Origin: Myoxocephalus aenaeus
Lineage: Eukaryota > Chordata > Actinopteri > Perciformes > Cottidae
DNA length: 64,000 nucleotides
Assembly (NCBI GenBank): GCA_038501785.1
Contig: JBAMJR010000031.1
Coordinates: forward strand, 16,466,001-16,530,000
Direction: 5' to 3'
The notes beneath the pieces are model-generated. The model searched no databases, had not been told where the DNA came from, and saw nothing but the letters and a program-made list of their open reading frames with translations. Of this stretch, positions 14,287 to 28,320 are shown piece by piece. The number at the start of each line of letters is the position of its first letter. Within the stretch, counting starts at the first letter, position 1. The translations under genes were made by a program, and so were the position numbers.

Positions 14287-17200
14287 GCACACTCGCCGTA
14301 CTCCTCTTTTCCCCCCCTTTTTTTCTGTTAGATTTTCGCCGTTCCATATCCTGACTTCTCATTAAACCCGCGGTAATTGGATTGGGCGTAATGGACATAT
14401 GGAAATTGCGGTGCCGTTCATCATTAGTTTTTTTTTTTTTTTAATTGTGCCTGTTTTTTGGCGTTTCCCCCCCCGCCCCCAGACCTCTAAATATGTCGTA
14501 GGCCTCGTTACTGCTGGTCGGGTTACTTCCTCCTCGCGCGCTGACGGCTGTGATAATGAGAGGACTTCCTGCCGTCTGAGTTTGAGCCCATTGTGTTTCT
14601 TTATTGAGCGCCGTTCATCATCTTCAACCGGGTTTTGCTTGTGAAACAATACAATGTAGCTCTTTTATTCTGTCACCCAACGGATGTATGAGCTTTGAGG
14701 AAATTACTGATATTGGGAAAACAAGTCTTATTTACTTCAACAATTGCAGTTTTCAGGGCTCGATTGGGGAACAATTCTCTGCTTTGGTCTCCAAAATACA
14801 CATTTGTTGCATTCCCATACATGCGCTGTAGGCGTCTGTTTAAGAGACGACGGATCAATTTGAGTTGTGCGACTGTGGGGAGAAAAGTTTATGATTTTAT
14901 GATTTCACTGACGAGAAGAACCAAGTGAACAAGAAGGAAAATTGTCCCGCCATCTTTGAGCTGGATGGAAAATTATACAGTATTTTGTGTTTTATAAAAA
15001 TACAAAAAGTGCTGTTTAGGTTACTGAAATGAAGCTTTTATTCTTTTACAGAATAAACTGATGCATAATATTTACAGTTAAACACTAGCGTTGCTATCAG
15101 AGATGACGGCAAGAAATATGAGAGGAAATTCAAACACAGTCAGCTGGAAATTAAATCATTATAAATAGTTAATGTAGATTAAATACTGACACCACCTGAA
15201 ATGGTACATTTGTCTGAAGCGCTTTACAGTTCGTCCACGTTCACCTGACGGCAGCGAGCTGCTGCTCTGCCCACTGGAAGGAGGAGGAGCTCCTCCTTCT
15301 TGAGTCACAGCCCTTCTATTTAGCAAAAATTGTCAGCGTGGAATAAGGATTTCCGCGCCTGCTGGCGTACAAACAAAAAGCTAATGTTTTGTGTTCAGTT
15401 CGGAGACTTTAACAACAGTTTTCTCCTCCGTGGTCCATTCAGTCCTCTTTGTCAGTATCAGATACGGGGAGTTGAACACAATTGTTCTTGTTTGCAGGAC
15501 GATGGATGTTCTCATCAGCCTGAACCACGGGAAGTCCTTCATCTCCAGCGCCTTCACCATCACCGCCACCACATGTGTGAGTGTGAGCTGCCCAGAATAT
15601 CTGAAACGAGAGGAAATATACTATATAATACTGTGTTCTTCTCCTGCACACGTGATGGTGACTGTTTCTTTAAGAGCATGTTCATCATGTGACTTTTTTT
15701 TCATTTTTTTTCATGCAAACAAAACGGAATCATCAAACTTTTTTTCTTCAACTTAAAAAAAAAAAAGTAATTGTTAATAAAAAAGGTGAAATATCTTCAA
15801 TACGTTTAGTTTACACCTTTTTAAAGGGATATGTCGCCCCACAAAATTACCTTTTTGTATTTCAGTTACTGATCGCATGTTCACCTCGAATTCTAAAAAA
15901 AAATCCACGTTACAAAGAGAGGACAAAAGGTCTTGGAGTAAATGCAAAAGAAATATATGGAAACATCTGTTTTACACACTCAGAGACTAGTATTGTAAAT
16001 CATTCTGAAGTATAATCCAGGTCTCATGCATCCAGTCACACACGTACCTATTTAAAAACATTTAAACAGTCGATACTTATCCATGCAAGTTCTATAAATT
16101 AATATTTGTATATCCCATGATGATGATAAATAAACCTTGTAATAATAACACTCTTCTTTTTAGTTGCCTTTATGTGTTTTCATATAATTATCATAAATAG
16201 TTTTAACCTAGTTCCACTTCACCAGTCAAGTAAGACGAAATGAGACGATTTCATCGTCTCATTTCACTGTTTCGCCCCTCGACCACAAAATGTGTTCATT
16301 TTTCAGGATGAATTTAAACCTTTTGATGCCTTTTTGTTTTTCCTCCTTCCAGTCGGACGGCCTGGTGGTGGCCATCGTCTTCCTGGTGCTGCTGATCCTC
16401 GTGGCTCTGGCCCTGGCATGGTGGTTCTGGCCTCTTTGCTGCACACTGGTGAGCGTCGCTACGTCACATGTTCACACATATGATGCATTTGTATTTATTT
16501 TTGCCTGCAAATGAAAAACTGGTATCGACCAGCCGCCGGCTCTTAAAGGGGGAAGTGTTCGTCCAACATCTGTCTGACCTCCTGTTTACCACGATTCACA
16601 CGTACGCGGTGGCTGAGCAACAACCAACAACCCGCGGAGGAAGACAAGCCTTTGAAACAGGAAGTGGGGAACCCACATCCTGCACATGGGTGTGACAAGT
16701 TTTGAGAAGAGATGAAGTCACACACTGTGTTTATAAAGAAACAAAACGAGAGGTGGGGGAGGAATGTGAGTGACAGAATGTGTGAACGTTAAACACCATC
16801 TCAACCTACCTGGGGACTGAAGTGATTAATAATAATCACAGAGATTATTTGTGGTTTAATCACATCTGAGTCTTTCATGACAACGCTCCAGCTTAAAATA
16901 CTTACTACTGTTTTGGTAAACACAACATTTTACTAATCCAGAGTGTTTCATTTTCGTACTCCTCCTCCTGTTATTATGTTTCTTTGGCGATAGCAAACTT
17001 CCTCTGTTCGTCAAGAATGGAGGCGGGGTCTAAATCTGTGTTTTGCTTTGCTAAATCAACGAGAACGGACAAAATATAAGAAGTTCAACAAAAGCTCTAA
17101 TTGAAGCTCTGGCACCAGATAAATATCCTGTCTGTAAGCAAACACATGTACAAAGTTCTTTCTATTACAATAAGCACATATATGGCTGAAGAAAAACATA

Positions 17201-20200
17201 TTATTACTAATTATTGTGTTGCTTTAAACTGAATTGCCAAAAATGTCGACATAATGAATACACTTAGTTAAAGAGCCAAAGAAACTTAAGTATTTCTGAC
17301 CAAAGATGCATCAATCTAAGTTTTTTTTAAACATCCTCATGTTTGGGGTTTGATCTCATTTGATTCCTGGTGCCGGAAACATAAATGTCAAACAGCAAAC
17401 CAACAACCGTCATAACGGCCCACCTCAAACCAGGGAGGGCGGTTTGGAGGCAAAGCGCCACCGAGGGAAATGTCTCTCGTGTGAACTGTTTCTAACTCGT
17501 GCAGGAAACGCTGCGTTTTCAGGCCCTCAAGGTTGAAAGAGACGGTGAAAACAGGCCGATTTCCCCTTAGAAACCTCTTCAAACCTCATTGACCTTTAAT
17601 CTGTCTGCACTTGTTGTGCCGTTTATGGTCCCGGCGCTGTGTTGGCTAATTGAGTCCGACCTCAGGAGTTCAGATGGAGACCGAACTTTGCACGCAAGTC
17701 TGGGATTCTTCATGAGCCCTTTTTTTTCTTTGTGTTGACGCATGTACGGTGGCTCTGAGTGGTCAAACGACTCCTAAAACCTTTTGATGGATGCGGAAAA
17801 AACCCAGAGAAATTAACCTGTTCTGAAAAACTGTAATGACAATAACGGAGTCAGAGCTAACTATCATTAACTGATCAACATTTTCAGTTTCTATAATTTT
17901 TTGTGTGTTACGTGACCACGTAAAGTCAAACAAATGAACAAAACGCATTCATATTGACTCGAGTTCAGAGGCTGTGGTGATGAAAAAGAATTTGTCATGA
18001 GTGTGTGTCTGAATGTGGAGGTCAGAAAGGTCATTCATCCATTCTACAGATCACATGTCCCCGTTCCCCGCGTGAACAGGTGGGAAATTAACAAAACAAC
18101 TCTCTTTAGCCGCCGATGGAAGGTATTTTTTCTTTCTTGGATCCATTGTTCAATTATAAATTTTTTTTCTCTCATCTTCCTCCCTTTTGGGGGAAAACCC
18201 CCCAGCCTCACCCACTTAACCGTTTAGAAAAATCCACAGCAGATTATCGTTTGGGGCTATGAGAGAGGGCTGCAGATGGTGCACCCTGGTCTGTTTTCCT
18301 ACTGGGATCTGATAAAGGCAAATTCACCCCCCGCTCATCCGTCGTCACCGCCGCCCCTTAAATGATAGACGTCACCTGGCTTTGTGGACCTGAAGGGAGC
18401 CCATCCAGGATGAGATGGAAGCATATTTTGGAAAACCAACAAAGGCATTAAAATGTAAACCCCCTGCAGCATGTCTGGCCGCGGACGTGTTTGTCTTGGT
18501 GGAGGGAGCTGCTGTTGTCTTCCATCGAGGGACGCGGCAGAAGAGGAGGGCCATGTGTGGCTTGTTAATATTTAAACCCCCAGTCTGCCAGCTTTCTGCA
18601 TTCGGGATGACACACACACACACACACACACTCACACGGCCAACCTCTTTCCCACAATCCCTCTCTCTCTCGCTGTGTCTCTCTCTCCCCACATGGAGTG
18701 AAGCCAAGAGAGAGGTCACACAAGCTGTGGAGTGGTAATTTCTTTGTTTATGATTTGTTTTGGAAATTAGGCTCGGAGCGGCGTGGCCTCCGGTTCAGAT
18801 CGGAGAATTTCTTTTTGGGTAGTCGCAGTCCCCCGTTCATCCAAATCACTGCTAAATTGTGATGCACTCTGGGACGCACTTTCAACTCAGTTGGCACTTA
18901 ATGTGTTAATAATCTCTTGATTGCTTCATATTATTTTCATAATAAGTCGTGAGCATTGCTCTCCGATCTTCTTTTGTTTCTGTTGCTGTCAGAATCGTGT
19001 TTATCAGATAAAACGGACACTTTATCGCTCCCCAGAGGAGTTTGGTCAAAGATGACAGCGGAATAACAACAAAAGACAATAGAATGAAAATACAATAGAA
19101 TAACAGTTATTAGGTGTAAAAGAAGTAATACTGTTGCAAAAATAAAATGGCAATAAATGAAGTTTCTTAAACAGAAAAAGTTGATTAGAACAACAAAGAT
19201 TAGATACAAGAGTAAACATATGAAGATTATAAGAAGTAATACTAACACCAGTTCCATTTAATGATTTTCGACCACAAATTTGTCAAAATTTTCCAAATAT
19301 GCTACCTGCCACTGATCCGTCCTGATAATCCTCCCGAAACAGCTTGACGCCACACGGTGTGAGCTGGACGTTGGGAGCGAACGGATTATCAAGTCCAGTT
19401 TTTTTCGGAGGCGGCCATATGGGGCGGCGACGCCCACGCCCCCCTCCTCCTCCTCCACCCCCCCCCCCCATGGAGTCGTGACAGCGGTGGCGAGCCGCCG
19501 GCCTCTGGTGTCAGGCGGCGGCGCCGTGTCCCGCGGTTCAGGTCCTTTAATCACGCCGGGCCCGCTTCCAACATCTGTCCTGCCAGGTAGCTGCAGAAAG
19601 AGAGCAGCAGCAGCCGAGCCTCGTCATTTGTATAATGCTTTTATTTATCCCACAATATGTCCCGGAAATCTGCTGCGTAATTACTTAATAAAAAGAGATC
19701 ATCCCGTCGGCGCGAGGTGTGGCCGCAGCGACGTTAATCAGCGTGCGGAGCGGCGGCCGGCGGACCTTTGCTGGATTTGCTTCCAGCCAGTTCTGTGTGT
19801 GTGTCAGAGAGCGATTAATTAACCCCAATTGATTATTTTTCATTATTCTAATGACAACAGTATGATGGTATATCCCCGGCGCTTTAACGGTGAATGAAAC
19901 AGCTGCTAGGATCTATGATATGCCGTTATCACATCGCTCCTTTCTTTTCCTCCCAAACCAATTTAGCAAATGCAGCGAGCGGCGATGACTAATGGGCGAA
20001 AAGGTGGAGGGGAAGAAAACCTGTGATTATATGTGCAGCATATATTTATAGGCCAGCTAGTGCCCAACACCGGGAACTTCATTTTTATTATCATTTAATC
20101 TTCAATAAGCGTGATAAACGTCCTCAGTTTCTACCGTTGTCCAGAAACCGTTCAGAACCCAAAAGTATTTGGTTTAAAACGTTATCAAACGAGGGGAAAA

Positions 20201-20943
20201 CCTCACATTGGTGGAGTATATATTTATATTTATATATATATAAACATCGTGATCCCTCTCACAGATGGCGTCTCCAGCGATCCCGGCAGGTAAAAAAGTT
20301 GTCCGTCAGTATGTGAGGCGTCTGACTGACACCTGACAAGCGTCGCCGTCAGGCTGCTCTTTGCTTGGCGATGCACATCTGTAGGAACCCGGCGGAGGCA
20401 TCTTGTCCGTGAGTGGAATCACATTGTGGACAACCTGCTCCTCGGGCGCCGTGTCAGCCGCCGTTGTCACGAACAATGCCGCCGGGCCGGTCACTCTGCT
20501 GTGGCAGAGGTGGGCAGTTATGTATTTTTGATTTATGTTTCCCCCCTCCCGTGTGTGTTTTCACTCATCTCTCGATTCACGCGAGGGGCGGGGGGCTTGG
20601 AGCCGAGCCCGAGCCGCCGCCTCTGCATCTCATCGGAGCTAATTAACTCCTTAGGACTTTATGATTGGGGGGAATTGCTCTGGAGCGCTGAACCCCGTCC
20701 AATTAATTAAGGGCTAAGCAGGCGGCGCGCATCCCCCCCCCCCCCACCTTGTCAACAAGTTGGTTTTCAGGTTTTCTTTATTTTGCACTGGGGTGGAGGA
20801 GGGGGGGTCCCTGATGTTGGTTTACAAGCACAGCCTCCTGTAATCAGTAGTCAGCGGCGTCTCCGCCGTGCAACGAGCTCGGGGACGTCTCTGTTTGACT
20901 CAGTCACCTGTCAGCCGCGGCGAGGCTCGTCTTGACAAGTCTC

Positions 20944-20987
<44 letters not shown>

Positions 20988-21219
20988 GTGTGTGTGTGGG
21001 TGGGTGTTTGCGTGTGTCCCCTGATGGACATTGTGCTGACGCTCTTTTTTCTTTTTTTCTTTCTCTTGTTTATCCAGGTCATCAAAGACCCGCCGCCGCC
21101 TCCTCCACCTTCTCGTCCTCCGCCACCTGTGAGTACATCGCTGTGGTGGAGTTAACACAATTGATACAGTATTGTAGATGAAATATAACGCTCCTTATGC
21201 TTCCTTATAGCATATTAAA

Positions 21220-21279
<60 letters not shown>

Positions 21280-24274
21280 CAAGATTCCCATCAATTATAA
21301 ATAAACTTTGATTTTGTTCCCACTCCTGTGTTTGGATATGAAGAGCTTAGCCTAGCTTAGCATAAACTCTCTAAACTCACACTGAAACCATAATGTGTCA
21401 CTTTTTGTGTGCACAAATAAACCATATATAGTGTGTTAAATAATGCACGTTAGAAGGTGCTGGTAGGAGGATTATTTTCTATTACACGTTTCTCTTGCTT
21501 TCAGTCTTTATGCTAAGCTAGGCTAATCACCCCCAAACACACATACGTGAGACATGAGAGAGATCTTTTTTTCTCTATCTCTGAAAGAAAGTGCATAAGA
21601 AAAGTCCAATAATGTCCAACTGTTCCTTTTAAAGAATGGTTGAAAAGTAGCAGCTCGCATTAAACTGAGAAATGTCAGCTGATAAGTTAAATAAGCTATT
21701 TGTCCTAATATAACATGATCTCCTTGTATTATAAACATCTGACTCATATCTCTAGATTGTATAGAGGAAATCCTTTGTGGAAACAAACTAATTATTTAGT
21801 TTCTTCCTTCCTGATGAAATGACGTAAATGTCTTTCCTGTTGAGAGGAAGTGCATTCGGATATGGACGAAGGGGAATTGGAAGAGTTCACGCATCATCGT
21901 TCACGACTGCAATGCGCCTGTTTTCTGCTGCACACCAGTTACCGGTTTCTCCTCTTCTTGTCTTCTGAAGGAGCCGGAGCCGCTGCCCAAGATGAAGTGG
22001 CCGACCGTGGACGCCTCCTACTACGGAGGAAGAGGAGCAGGAGGGATCAAACGCATGGAGGTCAGAGCCCTCAACCCTTCGTCCCCCCGACGCGTCAAAC
22101 ACTTTGAATTACGGTCACAAAGTCACGTCTCTTCCTTCTCGGTGGACACGCGAGTCTCTTTGAAGATGTATCTGTGTGAAATGATTTTAACCCTCTGAGC
22201 CACAAGATGTTTTCGGGCTTTTACTGTTTTGTTTTGTTTTTGCCGCTGTGTCGTCTTTCACTCCAATATAAAAGTCCTGCACCTTTTATGCTAACGGCAC
22301 AATCGTGGCTCAAAGTAGAGAGAACTCAAATGTGTCTTTTGTGCCAGTTATAAAGCCACAAATCTGAGAAAAAAAAAGATAATTTATTTAACAAAAATTG
22401 AAAAACAATATTTTATCAATTGACCGCAAGTGTTACCAATATTGGGGGTGAAAATTGAGGCTCCACATGTTATATATATATTAAATGATTTACATTTGTA
22501 CAACCTCTCCCATCCTCTCCTCTGCGTTCAGCTGCCGGCATTTCACAGAGTTTTTGCTCCGTGACTGTTGGTCTGAGCTGAGTCACTCGTGTCTTCACAG
22601 TTGCGCTGATGAGCTCAGAATGTTATGTTTTTACAGGATCTGGTCAAACAGTTTATTCTTGGCGAAACTCTAAATGAGTCACGTAGAATAAATAGTTTTT
22701 CACGATATGTCACTATTTCGAGCTTGGATTCGGTGGTTTATTTCAGATTCGAGTCACATGTGATGCGTTCAAGGAACGCTGGAAACTTGAAAATCAGATA
22801 ATAAGTTTGTCTGCAACAGCTGGTGGTGACATGCCTTTCAAACGTAAAAACATTCAGGTTTCTTTTCTTCTCAAATATATCCAACAACAGTGAACTGAAC
22901 TCCCACAAAGATCAAATCCCAGACAGCGGGAAGTGACTCACGTTATCATGTGAACCGGCACCGTGTTGGGAGGAAACCGCTGACGCTCGGTCTTCTCTCT
23001 GAAGCTACAAGTTTGTGGAGTTAGGCGGTCGGCAGGAGGAGGCGCCGGCCGAGCGGCCCGCTGTCCTCGTCAGTCCACTGATGCCTCCGACATGACAGGC
23101 CCTGCCATCTCGTCCTTGGCCGTCCGGTCCTGATTGGATCAAGTCGTTGCCGCGGATGAAGGATTGAGTGCCGCTGTCAACTTGACACATCCCCCCCCCC
23201 CCCCCCCTCCCCCTCCCATCTCGACTCCCAAACCTTGGCAGCCTCTTTTGTTATGCGCCTCCTCCGAAGGGAATCCAGGTTTGCGAGGCGAGCTTCCCTC
23301 CTCCTCCTCCTCCCCCCTCGCTATTTCACCGCTTACCGCTTCTCAGCCCCGAGGAAGTTGGTGGCGTTGCAGGGATTTCCCAGCATCCTCAGGGAGCTCT
23401 CTTTACTTTCTTTCCCTCCACGAGTGTTGCTCCGACGCTCATCTTCCTGCGGCAGGTTGATTCCCGTCGACAGGCCCGTCTCCACTTCTGAAGCCGCCCC
23501 TCCTGCCCCCCCCTTACCCCTTTACATCCACTTTGTAAGACACCACGCTGCGAACGCCACCTCCACCTCACCGCTTTTGCCGCTGCCAATATTTCAAACG
23601 TTGCGCGTGGAGCCGGCTGGTGTGACATCGGATCTTTTATTCATCGCAGCCTTCTCGCTGCTCGACGCGGCGGACCAGAGAACGCATCCCACAGATGAGT
23701 CTTAAAAGCTGTTCTATATTGTCACGGCTTAACCTACAGCTTGAAAACTGTGTCGCTAATTAATCACCTCTCCCTGTTCATGTGACTGTGTTTTTTTTAT
23801 TTTTTTTTATCTCCTCCTTGCAACAGATGTGATGAATTCAATTAAAAAGCAGGACAGCTTAACGAACACACAGGCCGGCATTCACACGCTCACACAATAA
23901 CACATTGTGCCACATGTAAATGGGATGATTAGTAAAAGCAAAAACAGGTTTTCTAGGCTGCTTCATATTCTTATGGATGATGTAGTGATAAAAGCGGTTT
24001 GATTCCCTTCTTAAAGGGCCAGCGTGTCACATTTAGACTGCTCCGTTAGCAGAGATTGAACATGATATTAATAGCTATGTTATTATTAGTGTATAATCAC
24101 CTGAAACTAAGAATCGCTGTGTTTTCGTTGGCTTAGAATGAGCCCTTTATTGGGACCTTCTTCACAGAGTGTTCTACGGTAGCCCAGAAGGGACATAACC
24201 CAACACCGGCCCTAGAGAGAGCCTTTGGCAGGTTTTTTTACGTTACCTGATGACTATTATCTGCCCAGCCTCTC

Positions 24275-24337
<63 letters not shown>

Positions 24338-26437
24338 GTGCGCTGGGGAGAGAAGGGCTCGACCGAGGAGGGGGCCCGGCTGGAGAAAGCCAAGAACGCC
24401 ATTGTGTCCGTACCAGAGGACGTGGAGGAGCCGATGACCAGGCGTCCCACGCCGAAGGCCGCCCCCACCTACCACCAGAACCAGAACAAGTGGTACACCC
24501 CCATCAAGGTGAGCCACTCGTGTGACTGAATATTGTTGCATATTTCTCTTCCAGCATTAATCGTTTTCAGTTCCTTTCCTTTCCTAACTGAGGATGAAGG
24601 TCATTTGATTTGTTATGTAACTAAAATGGTCCGAGGTCAGAGGTGAACCTGCTCGCTCTTTAAAGCTTTTAACACTTCCGACACGGCCGACGGGGATCTG
24701 CGTTTTGACAGTGTTTACGTTTTTTAAATATTCATATCTTCGCGAAAAACGGCAAAGAAAAAAGAATCCGCTGTTCCTAGATCCGCCAAACTCTGTAGTT
24801 TCCGCCCCTCTCCTCTGTGTGTAACAGGAGCTGACACTGTTGAGTCTGTGTCAAGCTCCGCCTTTCACCGTGATTTGTCAATTCAGTTGTCTGTCGACAT
24901 TTTGTGTGAAACAACCCAATGAACACTCAGGAAATCCCTAAGGACCTACCCACCCACCTACGCTGCAAAAAGACACTGAAACCAACTAAAAACTGGTGTC
25001 TTCTTGCAGTGTACTGCAGAACAACACTGGCCACAGACAGACTGCATGAAACATGCACATTGTGTAAACATTGTGAATAGTTCGTTTTTCTATAGTACAT
25101 ATTTTGACTGAAATATATAGTACATATTTTGTTTGAAAACATTTTTTTTTTATATATATAAATGTTTAATTTGCACACACCCCATGAAGCTTGATCTGCA
25201 GTATGAAGTCATTTCTCAGTCCCATTTTTATCATTTTGGTGAAAGGTGTGACAGACCACATTTCTACTCAGAAAACGATATGAAAAAATGTGGTTTTAGA
25301 CATTTATTTACATGTATCTACCATTGTATTCATATTTTCACTGCTTTTGTGAACCTAAGACCTTTGGTAAACCAATTTCCATCACCAAAACAGTTTGACT
25401 AAAGTTATGTTTTCACAAGAGATATGAAGAATTTCCAAAATCTAGATTACATTTTTCAGCTTTAGGGTCATATTTTCTACTTACACTTTTAATGGTGCCT
25501 CATTATATAGAGAGCTGAGATGTAAATCATGGATACTGTATGTATCTAATATGCAAGTGCCTTTAAAAGGTGAATTTAAGAAATGATGTAAAATCGAGAA
25601 AATGACCTCAGTGCCCAGAGGGTTAACAGCCTTGAATAGGATATGCGACCACTTGGTAACTTTTCTACAAAGTCCTGCTCACTTTTAGGAGGGTTTGGGT
25701 TTACTATAGTAAAAATAATACAATTTGTGAAAGTTTTGAAAGTGAAAAATGGTGTGTGTTTCTAGTATTCATGTATTAAAAAAAAATAACATGTATTTGT
25801 TCAATTTAATTTATAAAATTTTTACAATTTATTTAAAAACAATATGTCTTCTCCATATAAATATATTTTCACATATATTTTTTTATTAATGACCGTTGAT
25901 AGAATCAGGTTTGTTGCAATATTTTAAATTAGGCATGTAGAATAAAGTGTTCTTGACAAAATAGCACAATTTAAGGCTTTGATTTTGCTTCTTTTTCATC
26001 ACACGTGATGTGTTCAAGGATCGTCGGAAAGTTGTAAATCGGAAGGTTGTGTCTTGTTTTTACAACCTCTGATATGATAAAGAGGATAATGTTGGTGAGT
26101 TTTAAAAGAGAAAGCTTAAAAGCAAACAGTTAGTTTGTTGTTCTATTTTGTTACAAAGTTTCATGTTATAACTTTGCTTTTTCTATTTGTTTTCCACCAG
26201 GGTCGCCTTGACGCTGTGTGGGCTCTGCTCGGGCGGCAGTATGACCGAGTTTCCCTCATGCGACCCACAGACGCAGACAAGGTGAGTCGGTGGAGAAAAA
26301 ACAAGAAAGTGTACAACTTTATTTGCAGGAAGGCTCGACACACAAACTATGCAGAGGCATGCAGGATGGAATAAACAGGGAAGTCTACGTGTGTGTTTTA
26401 CTGCAGGGTGTTTATGTGTGTGAGTTCAGCTTCAGAG

Positions 26438-26533
<96 letters not shown>

Positions 26534-28248
26534 TTGCACAAACCTGCAGTCTGAAGGTAGTGAGTCACAGTCTCAGAGCAGCTTGTTGCATTCAGGCATT
26601 TCTACATATTTTTTGACTATTTAATATTGTTGTAACTCTTCTATAAACACCCTTTTTTTTATCCTTCCAAATCTTTTGAGTCGCCACAAGTACAGTTAAG
26701 AAGCCGTTATTTTGTCGTGGTATTGAGTTCCAGCTGTGGAGGTTCCAACAGTCAGTGCTGCTGGCTCTCTGCCGTGGAAGCTGCTGGCAGGAGTTCAGCG
26801 TTGCGTGGTTCGCTTCCTAACTGGGAAGACGTGACGGGGCCCGGCTTTATATGGCCAAACCCTTGACTCTCCTCGACCTCCGTCACAGCAGAGGCAGAAC
26901 TTCAGCTGCACTGAAACCCGACACAATCCGCCACCAAGTCAGAGTAAAAGCAGATGTTTCGGTCTCTTCTGAGGCAGCGGTCGATCCAACAACACCACAA
27001 CTTTATTTCTCGAGACCCACAAACCGATTGTCGTTGGCTTCTTCCTGTGAAGAAACCACAGAAACCTTTTGCACGGTGAATCAAGTGGAAGTGTTGCAGA
27101 AGCTGCACAGGAAGTAGTGACTCATCTGCACATATACACTCGGCTCTTCGGCTCTTTAGAATAACTCAGCGACGCATTAAAGCGTCACGAGGCACGTTTT
27201 ATATCTTTTTATTATTATTTATATCTACCGGCAATAGCAGTGGCCGTCCAGTCTGTTCTCATGAACGCTGAATCTCTCAAAGGTCGAGGTCGTGTTGTCC
27301 GTCCCGAGCTTTAAACACATTGAAGTAAAACAATTAACGACATCAAAATGAGTCGATATTCCAACAACAAGCTCAATTTCTGCAGAATTCAAACGGGTGT
27401 TTCAGTTTAACGAGCGACCGTGTTTGTGTGAACGGGGGACTCTCAGCCGGACGTACTTCGGCGGGACTTCCGTGCGAACACTGAACATACGTCACCCTTT
27501 GTTCACGGACTGTAAAATCGTTCCTTTTCTTTAATTTCCGCCGGCTCTCGGCAAGATATTGAACCGAACAGATAGACCCGATCCATCAAAAGGGAGAGGA
27601 GTCTGAGCGGTCCGGTGGGAAGTGAGGTGTAGATGGCAGAGCGGGCAGCGGCGACGCGGTGAGGGGAGAGTAGAGGGGAGGGGGAGCGAGCGAGGGAGGA
27701 GGAGGCAGAGGGAGCGAGGGAGAGGGAGGGAGGGCAGCAGTCTTTGATGGCGGACAGGAAACCTCCAGGGTCATGAATTTTTCAGCGGGCCGCATCCGCG
27801 GGGTTACAAGGACTCGTACAGGTGTAAGGAAGCAGGTTGTCACAGACATCTGTTCAGCACGGGGGACCCGGGTGTCCATGCCACCCTCCCTCTCTCCCTC
27901 CTCTCCCTGCCAAGTGTCCACCCTCACCCCTTTTCCCTCCCTCAGTGCTGCCGCCCGGAGCCAGACTGCTGGATTGTCAGCAGATGCAGAAGAGACACAA
28001 TTTTTTATTTTTTTTGGTCTCACATTTTAGCGCCCGAGGGCCTCCAACACCAAAGGTAGAGGCGGGGGTGGACACAGCTGCAGCGCCGAACTCGCCCCCA
28101 GGCACAAATAAAGAGATCTAATGCGGTTTGACTGTGTTGTCGGTGAGACCCGGGGAGCCAGGGAGGCACTTCAGAGCCGACTTCGCACGGCAACATCTGC
28201 CGCCAAGTTTTGCCGGGGATCGACTGGGGACAGCAGGTAGAGGAAGGT

Positions 28249-28320
<72 letters not shown>

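Larger units (their letters stand above)
8077..15497 (+). other. intron f-g
   Basis: 7421 bp. Contents: a 30-bp perfect hairpin abutting an 89-bp (CA)n (8421-8539); a fragment resembling a common teleost repeat (9458-9725); a CpG-dense GC-rich patch (10260-11180); a PstI-like minisatellite (13541-13643); and a (CA)(CG)(CA) array (14209-14284). No exon of the family fits between f and g, whose reading frames join directly. Confidence 0.75.
15577..16352 (+). other. intron g-h
   Basis: 776 bp. 15815-16035 contains TTTAAAGGGATATGTCGCCCC, GAAGTATAATCCAGGTCTCATGC and CATCCAGTCAC. From memory these words resemble a dispersed teleost repeat. A perfect hairpin (16237-16265) lies 88 bp before exon h. 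Confidence 0.6.
16449..21077 (+). other. intron h-i
   Basis: 4629 bp. It holds a short (AC)n (18611-18636), GC-rich patches near 19420-19590 and 20380-20620, a candidate regulatory block (19618-19990) and (TG)n (20946-20998) before a normal pyrimidine-rich acceptor. No gene is supported. Confidence 0.7.
21129..21970 (+). other. intron i-j
   Basis: 842 bp. It holds (TA)n (21223-21275) and an exact 18-bp inverted repeat (21349-21366 and 21507-21524) around CTAGC/GCTAA words. Confidence 0.85.
22061..24337 (+). other. intron j-k
   Basis: 2277 bp, with a weak donor and a TG-only acceptor tract. 22186-22400 begins with TTAACCCTCTGAGCC and may be a repeat. 22744-22830 shares the motif TGATGCGTTCAAGGA with two other sites. 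24010-24252 resembles a dispersed teleost repeat. Confidence 0.75.

Noticed and set aside
15577..15588. Second GTGAG donor six bases after the exon g donor
   Set aside because: Its use would insert V-S between TTC and SDG. The family pattern joins C directly to S-x-G.
22188..25622. A single 3.4-kb transposon between the two TTAACCCTCTG ends
   Set aside because: It would contain antxr2 exon k. Two separate opposite-facing copies are more likely.
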